A stretch of DNA of 6,672 bases from DAOTUL01 sp034437435 (GTDB lineage Bacteria > Chloroflexota > Anaerolineae > Aggregatilineales > Phototrophicaceae). Of the stretch, positions 1-5,744 are shown piece after piece (within the stretch, counting starts at the first letter, position 1; each line of letters begins with the position of its first letter). The stretch is from positions 1 through 6,672 of the forward strand of contig CAYQJO010000233.1 in the NCBI GenBank assembly GCA_964417785.1, read 5' to 3'. Below the pieces are notes generated by a model, which saw only the letters and a list, made by a program, of their open reading frames with translations, was not told where the DNA came from and searched no databases. A program made the translations under genes and the position numbers.

Positions 1-1181
1 ATCAATATCAATATCGGAATCGTGACCCAGGCATACTCACGCCGGTTGATCCGGCTCAGGATCAGATAATTCACCGGGCCGATCAAAGCGATGTAGGCGA
101 CCAGGAATCCCACCAGTGCGAGTGCCGCCGGCAGAAAATTGACCCCCGGCATGATCTCAACAGCGGCGATACCCTCGTCCCAATCGGAGATACCGAAGCC
201 CCAACTTGGCCGGGTCCCGGTCGATGTCACCAGACTGTACCAGAGCATCGGCAGCGCATCCCAGTTGCGCAGGCTTTGCGGATCGACCGCGACATAATCG
301 ACCGTTCCGTGACCATATGTACGTCGGGCGACCAGCGGCGTGCCGTCGTCAGTTGCAGCCAGCACCCGCGCTCCGTCGATCAGTTCGCCAGTGGCGGCGA
401 TGACCTCACTGGATAGAGTCTCACGGTAATCGCCAGCCAGTTCGGTCAGCGCACTCAGATCGTCAATGGTCTGGCTGCTATCCGGCACCAGCGGCAGTAA
501 ATCCGACCACGCAGCCGCCGTCGCCTGCCAGTTCTGACCACCCGTAACGACCAGTTGACCGCCCGACCGCACCCAGGTCCGGATCGCCGCACGCTGCGCC
601 GATGACAGCGTGCCACTATCGACATCGTAGAACAGCATCATATTCAGCGCTTCCAGCGCCGGTGCCTGATCGGGGATGTCATCCGAGGACCAAATGGCCT
701 GGAAACTGTTGTAGCCGCCGACATGCAGGGGGCCAAACGTCACCGTTGGTGTGGCGGCCTGCGTCACCGAGACATACAGACTGTCTCGTGGCTGGATATC
801 GCGCAAGATGGCGGTGCGGCTGGCGATCACACTGTCATCGTCGTCCAGCAGTTCGACCCGCATCTCGCGGGGATTGCCACGAGCGACGGCATAAAGAAAC
901 AACGATTGGCTGGTCGTGCCAGGGAGATCAACCGGGGTGCTGAAGGTGTTGGGAATGGCACTACCAGAGGTCTCCGGGCGCACTACAAAGCGCCCGCTGA
1001 TGTCGTTGCCGTTGTTTTCTACATCAATCTGGATCGGCATCCAGTGGTTGGGGCGGAACCACCCGTCATATCCGGCAGCCACCCGGATACTCAACAACTC
1101 ACTCAGTTCTTCCTGTTGAGCAGCAGCCGGTGGGTTAACAATAAACACAAGGAGAAGCGCAACTAAACCAAACTTCCACAA
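1..1181 (-). CDS. Exported membrane protein with GATase-like domain, N-terminal part (3' end beyond window)
   Basis: The reading frame stays open from the window edge to a TTG start at 1181-1179, giving 393 residues with the C-terminus missing. The TTG is preferred over an in-frame GTG at 1202-1200. An AGAGGA Shine-Dalgarno (1197-1192) lies 10 bases upstream of it, and the protein then begins with a clean Sec signal peptide: MWK, a hydrophobic stretch of about residues 4-15, and PPAAA before QQ near residue 22. Residues about 30-140 look like a beta-sandwich (ENNGNDISGRFVV). Residues about 155-300 have the look of a class I glutamine-amidotransferase-like (DUF4350/ThuA-type) fold, including WVRSGGQLVVTGG at 203-215 and YGHGTVDYVAVD at 289-300. 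No catalytic Cys is seen, since the translated part contains no cysteine at all. A transmembrane helix follows at about 348-368, ending in IGPVNYLILSRINRREYAW, and a second hydrophobic segment starts at the edge. The family is recognised only by style and the function is unknown. It is divergent from dinB. Confidence 0.82.
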   Translation of the reverse strand, partial: MWKFGLVALLLVFIVNPPAAAQQEELSELLSIRVAAGYDGWFRPNHWMPIQIDVENNGNDISGRFVVRPETSGSAIPNTFSTPVDLPGTTSQSLFLYAVARGNPREMRVELLDDDDSVIASRTAILRDIQPRDSLYVSVTQAATPTVTFGPLHVGGYNSFQAIWSSDDIPDQAPALEALNMMLFYDVDSGTLSSAQRAAIRTWVRSGGQLVVTGGQNWQATAAAWSDLLPLVPDSSQTIDDLSALTELAGDYRETLSSEVIAATGELIDGARVLAATDDGTPLVARRTYGHGTVDYVAVDPQSLRNWDALPMLWYSLVTSTGTRPSWGFGISDWDEGIAAVEIMPGVNFLPAALALVGFLVAYIALIGPVNYLILSRINRREYAWVTIPILIL

Positions 1182-1191
1182 GATAAATGAA

Positions 1192-1197
1192 TCCTCT
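1192..1197 (-). promoter_or_regulatory. Shine-Dalgarno deciding the TTG start of the minus-strand gene
   Basis: AGAGGA on the minus strand lies 10 bases before TTG 1181-1179. The competing in-frame GTG at 1202-1200 directly follows a TGA stop, has no purine-rich site upstream, and would put MIEDSFIL in front of the signal peptide. Confidence 0.6.
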
Positions 1198-1232
1198 ATC
1201 ACTCAGTGGATTACATCTGACGATACAATGCA

Positions 1233-1261
1233 ATTAAAGCATGCGAACGGTGCAGGGTCAA
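1233..1261 (-). promoter_or_regulatory. Sigma70-type promoter of the minus-strand membrane protein gene
   Basis: On the minus strand TTGACC (1261-1256, 5/6 to consensus) is followed after exactly 17 bases by TTTAAT (1238-1233, 5/6). This predicts a transcription start near 1226 and a leader of about 45 bases before the TTG codon, with the Shine-Dalgarno inside it. Position, spacing and match all fit. The promoter lies just upstream of dinB, so the two divergent units share this short region and could interfere with or be co-regulated by the same protein. No clear LexA-type dyad was found here. Confidence 0.6.
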
Positions 1262-1264
1262 TGC

Positions 1265-1293
1265 TTGCCGCAATCCAGGGCTGATTCTAAACT
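1265..1293 (+). promoter_or_regulatory. Possible weak promoter of dinB
   Basis: TTGCCG (1265-1270) and TAAACT (1288-1293) are 17 bases apart, each matching consensus at 4 of 6 positions. The predicted start, about 1300, would leave only a few bases before the dinB ATG at 1304, making the transcript nearly leaderless. A TACAAT at 1224-1229 is an alternative -10 but has no acceptable -35. This is a weak call. Confidence 0.25.
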
Positions 1294-1303
1294 GAAGCAC
1301 AAG

Positions 1304-2476
1304 ATGACACGGACAATTCTGCACTTGGACCTGGATGCGTTCTTCTGCGCCGTTGAAGAACAGCGCGATCCGACACTGCGTGGGAAGGCTTTTGCCGTTG
1401 GTGGTCGGCCCGACCAACGCGGCGTGGTCGCTTCCTGTTCATACGCTGCGCGGAAATACGGGGTGCGGTCGGCAATGCCGATGGCACGAGCGCTGCGCCT
1501 TTGCCCTGATTTGCGCATCGTAGGCCAACACTTCGACGCATACCGTGATCTATCACGACAGGTGATGTCCATCCTGCACCACACAACCCCGTTGGTAGAG
1601 CAATTATCCATTGACGAGGCGTTTCTCGATATAGGGAACCAGGATGGGTATGAATCGGCCCGGCATCTTCAGGAACACATCAACACCGCGCTCAGCCTGC
1701 CCTGTTCGTTCGGCATCGCCAGCAACAAACTGGTCGCCAAGATCGCCAACACGGTCGGCAAAGCTGAAGCCAGCACTGAGCATAACCGCCCACCGAACGC
1801 CATCAAAGTCGTGCCGTCAGGGCAGGAAGCCACCTTTCTGGCTCCACTGTCGATTAATGAACTGTGGGGTGTTGGCCCCAAAACGGGTGAACAACTGCGC
1901 CAGATGGACATTCATACCATTGGTGATCTGGTCCGCTGGTCACCGCAAGACCTGATCCGACGATTCGGCAAACTGGGTGGCGAACTGCATGTCCGGGCGC
2001 AGGGAATCGATGATCGTCCGGTGCAGCCTGACCACGAGACCAAATCCATCAGCAAGGAGACCACCTTCGCCAGCGACATCCGTGACGCAGACCCATTGCT
2101 GCGCATGCTGCGTGACCTGTGTGACGGCGTGGGCTGGCGGCTGCGCCGCGAAGGATTGAAGGGTGACACGGTCAAGATCAAGCTGCGCTGGTCAGATTTC
2201 ACCACATTGACCCGGCAGACCACACTGGACCAACCAGTGGATCAAGATGAGGCCATTTATGCGGCGGCTCATACGTTGTTTCGCCAGCATTGGCCGCAGG
2301 GTAAAGCCGTTCGCTTACTGGGTGTAGGCATCAGCGGTTTCGACACCAGCGCCCAACAACTTCGCCTGTGGGATGATCCACAAGACAACCGGTTGCAATC
2401 GGCACTGGACGCCATCAAGGACCGCTTTGGCGAAAATGTGATCCGGCGCGGCACCACATTCCGTCACGATGACTGA
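1304..2476 (+). CDS. dinB: DNA polymerase IV (Y-family, error-prone)
   Basis: This is a 390-residue translesion DNA polymerase that copies past damaged template bases with low fidelity and no proofreading. The palm carries the N-terminal metal-binding motif HLDLDAFFCAVEE with D9, and F14 sits at the steric-gate position that excludes ribonucleotides. SIDEAF at 102-107 supplies catalytic D104 and E105. SYAARKYGVRSAMPM (46-60) and FGIASNKLVAKIAN are the standard finger/palm signatures, and LWGVGPKTGEQL is the thumb helix-hairpin-helix. The little finger follows. Near the C-terminus QLRLWD (about 352-357) matches the beta-clamp binding motif QLxLF. No C-terminal zinc finger is present. The frame is open back to an ATG at 1241, but family proteins begin just before the HLDLD strand and the extra 21 residues look non-coding, so ATG 1304 is chosen. 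Only a weak GAAG (1294-1297) serves as Shine-Dalgarno. All catalytic residues are intact, so the enzyme is expected to be active. Confidence 0.96.
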   Translation: MTRTILHLDLDAFFCAVEEQRDPTLRGKAFAVGGRPDQRGVVASCSYAARKYGVRSAMPMARALRLCPDLRIVGQHFDAYRDLSRQVMSILHHTTPLVEQLSIDEAFLDIGNQDGYESARHLQEHINTALSLPCSFGIASNKLVAKIANTVGKAEASTEHNRPPNAIKVVPSGQEATFLAPLSINELWGVGPKTGEQLRQMDIHTIGDLVRWSPQDLIRRFGKLGGELHVRAQGIDDRPVQPDHETKSISKETTFASDIRDADPLLRMLRDLCDGVGWRLRREGLKGDTVKIKLRWSDFTTLTRQTTLDQPVDQDEAIYAAAHTLFRQHWPQGKAVRLLGVGISGFDTSAQQLRLWDDPQDNRLQSALDAIKDRFGENVIRRGTTFRHDD

Positions 2477-2484
2477 AATTCTTT

Positions 2485-2514
2485 TTGGTCAATTCCATCG
2501 TTTTGCCGTATCGT
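2485..2514 (+). promoter_or_regulatory. Possible weak promoter in the dinB-rsbT gap
   Basis: TTGGTC (2485-2490) and TATCGT (2509-2514) are 18 bases apart within the 63-base gap, each with a partial match to consensus. If real it would allow the rsbT-led gene group to be expressed independently of dinB. No rho-independent hairpin is visible after the dinB stop, so read-through is equally possible. Confidence 0.25.
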
Positions 2515-2527
2515 TAAGTTGAGAGAC

Positions 2528-2534
2528 AGGGAGG
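2528..2534 (+). promoter_or_regulatory. Strong Shine-Dalgarno fixing the rsbT-like start
   Basis: AGGGAGG ends 5 bases before ATG 2540. This favours that ATG over an in-frame TTG at 2519, which would add seven residues (MRDREAA) encoded by the Shine-Dalgarno region itself. Confidence 0.8.
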
Positions 2535-2539
2535 CCGCT

Positions 2540-2941
2540 ATGCAGGAGATCGAGTTCACTATTGCCGATGCACCCGATGTGATGGCCGCACGGCGCGGCG
2601 GAATGGCATTGGCCCAGGAAATCGGGTTTGCCAACAGCGAAGCGACCAAAATCGCCGTTGTCATCTCTGAGCTTGGGCGCAATATTCTCAACTATGCGGG
2701 GACTGGCTCCATTTACATCCTGGCTGGATTTGACGCATACGGGCAGGGATTTGTTAAAATCGTGGCTGAAGACCAGGGACCGGGCATCCCTAACATCGAT
2801 CAGGCCCTTGCCGATGGTTACACCACATCGGGTGGGATGGGTCTGGGATTGTCTGGTTCAAAACGGATGATGGACGACTTTGAGATCGAATCTCAGACCG
2901 GTGTTGGAACACGCGTAACCGCAGTCAAATGGGTGACATGA
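2540..2941 (+). CDS. RsbT-like switch serine/threonine kinase (anti-sigma regulatory factor, HATPase fold)
   Basis: The 133-residue product, the same length as Bacillus subtilis RsbT, is a single GHKL/HATPase_c domain. The N-box is ISELGRNILNYAG (42-54), with E44 and N48 for Mg-ATP. The G1 box is DQGPGI (78-83) and the glycine-rich lid is SGGMGLGLSGSKRMMDDFEI (97-116), very close to the RsbT form. In the stressosome, RsbT phosphorylates STAS-domain proteins RsbS and RsbR and then, once released, activates the phosphatase RsbU or another output. None of these partners is encoded in the window. The next gene starts 3 bases after this stop, so the two are probably co-translated. RsbT-type kinases also occur in other switch modules, so the target cannot be named. 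Membership in the RsbT/SpoIIAB/RsbW superfamily is secure; the RsbT subgroup is well supported by the G1 and lid sequences. The rsbT symbol is not assigned because its partners are absent. Confidence 0.88.
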   Translation: MQEIEFTIADAPDVMAARRGGMALAQEIGFANSEATKIAVVISELGRNILNYAGTGSIYILAGFDAYGQGFVKIVAEDQGPGIPNIDQALADGYTTSGGMGLGLSGSKRMMDDFEIESQTGVGTRVTAVKWVT

Positions 2942-2944
2942 CCG

Positions 2945-4612
2945 ATGCTCAAATTGCTTGCCAGCCTTCGAGACAGTGACGAGGCCGTTCTGGCCGTCAT
3001 CGCTCGCCATTGGGGTGCCGAGGCCGACCGCGACATCCTGCAACGCCACATGCTCGATCCGGAGCAGGCAGCTCGCGTCTGGGAGCGCCTGACGGACGAA
3101 CAACGGGGGGCATTCCACACCTTGCTCGGTCACAAGGGTGTGATGCCAATGGTGATGGCGGAACAACTGCTCGGCGCAATTCGCCCGATGGGGCGCGGTC
3201 AGATTCAGCGGGAAAAGCCGCTGGAAAATCCGGCCAGTCACGCCGAAGCCCTGTTCTATCGCGGCCTGATCTACCGGGGCTTTGACCAGGCCCCCGCTGG
3301 CTCGCGTCCGGTTCTCTATGTCCCGCCGGACCTGGCCGACGCCCTGCCCACCCACAAAACCACCTATGACGATATGGACGAGGTGACTCAGGAGGCGACC
3401 ATAACCCGTCTGGTGCCGCTGGACCCGGATATACTGGAAGATATGCAGACCGCCGACACAACCATAGTGGACGATATGACCGCGCTGCTCGGCTACGGTC
3501 AGGTGTTCGGGGCGGCTATCGGCGAGGATGGCCGGCTGGACACCATCGACCAGGAAGAAATTCAGCTACATTTGCTCAATCCTTCGCGCCTGGACTTTCT
3601 CTTCCTGCTGGCAATCAGCGCCGATTTGATCGCCATCCAGGATCGACGGGCTGCACCGCGTCGGGCCGAAGCACGTCGCTGGTTGGAAGACACCCGCGCC
3701 AATCAGGTGCGCAAACTGGCAGACGCCTGGCTCAGCAGCACTGTATATGTGGACCTGTGGCATGTTCCCGGCCTGTACCCCGACCCATCGGGCTGGTCAA
3801 CCGATCCGGTCGTCGCCCGACAGGCGGTAATGAGCTTCCTGCGCAATCTGGTGCCGCGCAATGAGTGGTGGTCGGTGGATGACTTCATCCAGGCGGTAAA
3901 AGAGACCGAACCAGATTTTCAGCGTCCCGGCAGCGATTATGATAGCTGGTATATTCGCAACGAAGGCGGCGAATACCTCAAGGGCTTTGAAAGCTGGGAT
4001 GCGGTCGAAGGGGCTTTGCTGGAATTCTACTTCTACGGCCCAATGCACTGGTTGGGATTGGTGGACCTGGCACAAGATGCGGTCAAGCTCAACGCCTACG
4101 GGCGGGCGCTGGTAGACGAAAGCGCGTGGCCGGAACCCGCCGAAAAAATCGAATCGATCACCGTTCAGGACGATGCAACACTGGTTGTCTCGCGCCACGT
4201 CCCCCGGATTGATCGCTTCCAGGCCATGCGCTTCACCTCCTGGCTGCCAGTTGAGCAACCACCATTCATCCTGAAAGTCAACTTACAGGGTGTACAGCAA
4301 GCCGCCGAGCAGGGGATCAACACCGGCCATATCGCCGCGTTCCTCTCGCGTATGGTTGATCCGCTGCCAGAGCCGGTCACACAATTACTGGAAAGCTGGC
4401 AGAACCGGCCCGATGACGGAGCCAGCGTGGAGCAAATGCTGGTCCTGCGCACAACCGCACCGGAAACACTCGATTTTATCTGGAATGAACCCGACCTGCG
4501 CCGCTTCATACGCGCACGCCTGGGACCGATGGCGGCGGCGGTCCGCGCCGACCAGTTGGACAATTTACGCGATGCATTGGGCCAGCATGGTATCGACCTG
4601 GAGATCATCTGA
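2945..4612 (+). CDS. Motor-less protein with helicase-associated (XPB/Ssl2 N-terminal-like, Helicase_C_3) domain
   Basis: This 555-residue soluble protein has no signal peptide, no membrane segment and no Walker A/B or other helicase motif. The C-terminal region resembles the XPB/Ssl2 N-terminal-like domain (Pfam Helicase_C_3). It has a strand ITVQDDATLVVSRHV (405-419), then RFTSWLPVEQPPFILKVN, a helix QGVQQAAEQGINTGHIAAFL (448-467), DPLPEPVTQLLESW (472-485), and a last alpha/beta unit with VLRTTAPETLDFIWNEPDLR (500-519) ending LRDALGQHGIDLEI. The order resembles the family pattern: a beta strand, a helix with G-x-x-x-x-x-I-x-x-F-L, a plP-x-x-V segment and a terminal Leu-rich helix. The N-terminal 400 residues are mainly helical, with possible winged-helix units near 300-320 and 350-390 (WWSVDDFIQAV, FYFYGPMHWLGLVD). 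The identification is by memory of the family, not a search. In XPB this region assists DNA damage recognition; here the function is unknown. ATG 2945 follows the kinase stop by 3 bases with a weak GGGTGA upstream. Confidence 0.7.
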   Translation: MLKLLASLRDSDEAVLAVIARHWGAEADRDILQRHMLDPEQAARVWERLTDEQRGAFHTLLGHKGVMPMVMAEQLLGAIRPMGRGQIQREKPLENPASHAEALFYRGLIYRGFDQAPAGSRPVLYVPPDLADALPTHKTTYDDMDEVTQEATITRLVPLDPDILEDMQTADTTIVDDMTALLGYGQVFGAAIGEDGRLDTIDQEEIQLHLLNPSRLDFLFLLAISADLIAIQDRRAAPRRAEARRWLEDTRANQVRKLADAWLSSTVYVDLWHVPGLYPDPSGWSTDPVVARQAVMSFLRNLVPRNEWWSVDDFIQAVKETEPDFQRPGSDYDSWYIRNEGGEYLKGFESWDAVEGALLEFYFYGPMHWLGLVDLAQDAVKLNAYGRALVDESAWPEPAEKIESITVQDDATLVVSRHVPRIDRFQAMRFTSWLPVEQPPFILKVNLQGVQQAAEQGINTGHIAAFLSRMVDPLPEPVTQLLESWQNRPDDGASVEQMLVLRTTAPETLDFIWNEPDLRRFIRARLGPMAAAVRADQLDNLRDALGQHGIDLEII

Positions 4613-4614
4613 TG
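4600..4614 (+). promoter_or_regulatory. Overlapping stop/start (TGATG) with Shine-Dalgarno: translational coupling
   Basis: TGA at 4610-4612 shares its A with ATG 4612-4614. GGAGA at 4600-4604 lies 7 bases upstream of this ATG, inside the end of the preceding gene. This arrangement usually means the downstream gene is translated by ribosomes finishing the upstream one. Confidence 0.8.
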
Positions 4615-5655
4615 CACATCAACGACCTGGAAACACCTTCGGTCCTCATCGACCTGGACCGCATGGAGACCAATATCCGGCAGATGCAGGCCCACTGCGA
4701 CCGGCTCGACCTGGATTTTCGCCCACACATCAAGACGCACAAAATCCCCGCCATCGCCCGCATGCAGCTTGAAGCCGGTGCAATGGGGATCGCCTGCCAG
4801 AAATTGAGCGAAGCCCAGGTCTTTATGGACGCCGGTTTTGACGACATTCAAATCCCATATAACATCGTCGGAGCGCAGAAGACCCGCCGGTTAGCGCGGA
4901 TGGCGAAGCGAATCCATGTCACGGCAATGGCCGACCACCCGGTCGCCGTTGACGGGCTATCGCAGGCCGCCGAAGCTGCCGGTATCCGGCTGCGGGTGCT
5001 GGCCGATCTCGCCACCGGCATCAACCGCACCGGAGCCACACCGGAAGGCGTCATCCAACTGGCGCAGCAAATCCACGCCGATCCCCATCTTCACTTCGCC
5101 GGACTGTTAGTTTATCCAAGTGATGTTGAGATGCGCCCGGCGGTGCAGCAGGTGCTGGCCGAACTGGATAAAGCCGGTATCCCGGTGGAGGCAGTCAGCG
5201 GCGGCGGGACCGGTGCCACATTGCAGGCTGCTGATTTCCCTGAACTGACGGAACTGCGCGTGGGAACCTACGTTTTCTACGACTGGACCTCAGTCATTAA
5301 GGGCTGGGCCACACTGGATCAATGCGCCATGACGGTCGCCGCTACGGTCATCAGCCGACCTAACGACGACCGTGCCATTCTCGACAGCGGCAGAAAGGCC
5401 CTCGCCAGCGACCGCATCGCCGACGGTCACGGCCACATCCGCGAATACCCAAACGCCCACATCTACAATCTGAGCGAAGAACACGCCCATGTGGACATCA
5501 GCCGGTGCGAGCAGAAACCACAGATTGGCGACCGGGTGCATGTAATCCCGGTCCATACCTGTGTGGTGACCAACCTGCACAATCAGATTTACGGCGTGCG
5601 TGGCAGCGAAATCGAAGTCACCTGGCCGGTCGAAGCACGCGGTCTTGTGTGGTAA
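4612..5655 (+). CDS. Fold-type III PLP enzyme, D-threonine aldolase / D-serine dehydratase family
   Basis: The 347-residue product belongs to the alanine-racemase-fold PLP enzymes that split D-threonine (to glycine and acetaldehyde) or dehydrate D-serine (to pyruvate and ammonia). TPSVLIDLDRMETNI (8-22) opens the barrel. RPHIKTHK (37-44) is the cofactor motif, with K41 the likely Schiff-base lysine by alignment to alanine racemase. CQKLSEAQVF (62-71), the phosphate-binding loop SGGGTGAT (196-203), ELRVGTYVFYD (214-224), LDSGRKALASD (257-267) and LSEEHAHVD (287-295) are all family hallmarks. In the C-terminal beta domain VIPVHTC (311-317) gives an H315-x-C317 pair. Zinc D-serine dehydratases (chicken DSD, yeast Dsd1p) use His-x-Cys, whereas characterised D-threonine aldolases use His-x-Asp with Mn. 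This leans toward the dehydratase, though many uncharacterised homologues share HxC. Length and motifs are complete. It is probably cytosolic and degrades a D-amino acid. Confidence 0.9.
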   Translation: MHINDLETPSVLIDLDRMETNIRQMQAHCDRLDLDFRPHIKTHKIPAIARMQLEAGAMGIACQKLSEAQVFMDAGFDDIQIPYNIVGAQKTRRLARMAKRIHVTAMADHPVAVDGLSQAAEAAGIRLRVLADLATGINRTGATPEGVIQLAQQIHADPHLHFAGLLVYPSDVEMRPAVQQVLAELDKAGIPVEAVSGGGTGATLQAADFPELTELRVGTYVFYDWTSVIKGWATLDQCAMTVAATVISRPNDDRAILDSGRKALASDRIADGHGHIREYPNAHIYNLSEEHAHVDISRCEQKPQIGDRVHVIPVHTCVVTNLHNQIYGVRGSEIEVTWPVEARGLVW

Positions 5656-5665
5656 TTCACGACAT

Positions 5666-5694
5666 TTGACAAGTTAGAATGACTCCACTACAAT
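5666..5694 (+). promoter_or_regulatory. Near-consensus sigma70-type promoter of the MFS exporter gene
   Basis: TTGACA (5666-5671, perfect) and TACAAT (5689-5694, 5/6) are separated by exactly 17 bases. The predicted transcription start is near 5701, with a leader of about 44 bases. It begins 11 bases after the preceding stop codon, so the exporter gene is likely its own unit although it lies on the same strand. Confidence 0.78.
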
Positions 5695-5702
5695 GATTTT
5701 AT

Positions 5703-5722
5703 ATTCTCGAATTTTTGAGAAT
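5703..5722 (+). promoter_or_regulatory. 20-bp dyad at the MFS transcription start, candidate repressor operator
   Basis: ATTCTCGAA (5703-5711) and TTTGAGAAT (5714-5722) are inverted repeats matching at 8 of 9 positions around a TT centre. The dyad starts about +3 from the predicted start, where a bound repressor would block initiation. A second TTTGAGA copy follows at 5722-5728, in direct repeat with 5714-5720. The near-absent loop disfavours an RNA hairpin terminator, and there is no following T run. MarR/TetR-type regulators of efflux genes use dyads of this size; no regulator gene is seen in the window. Confidence 0.5.
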
Positions 5723-5730
5723 TTGAGATT

Positions 5731-5736
5731 AAGGAG
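5731..5736 (+). promoter_or_regulatory. Shine-Dalgarno of the MFS gene
   Basis: AAGGAG is followed after 8 bases by ATG 5745. It fixes the start directly before the first transmembrane helix. Confidence 0.8.
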
Positions 5737-5744
5737 CCATCGCC

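Noticed and set aside
1..17. Short ATCAAT ATCAAT repeat at the window start
   Set aside because: It is two copies of six bases inside a coding transmembrane segment (Ile/Leu codons), so chance repetition.
723..1166. 147-codon plus-strand open frame (and overlapping smaller ones at 206-403, 602-943 and 916-1119)
   Set aside because: These lie antisense to the exported membrane protein, whose frame has a signal peptide, Shine-Dalgarno and promoter. Their products are compositionally odd.
1241..1303. Upstream in-frame ATG extending dinB by 21 residues
   Set aside because: Pol IV proteins start just before the HLDLD strand. The extension is not protein-like and would overlap the promoter of the divergent gene.
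4165..4851. 228-codon open frame on the minus strand
   Set aside because: It runs antisense across the junction of two well-supported plus-strand genes, with a low-complexity, Arg/Ser/Cys-rich product and no family resemblance. It is a shadow of codon bias.
5703..5722. Reading the inverted repeat as a terminator of the PLP enzyme gene
   Set aside because: The arms are AT-rich with only a 2-base centre and no following T run, and it lies downstream of a strong promoter. An operator fits better.
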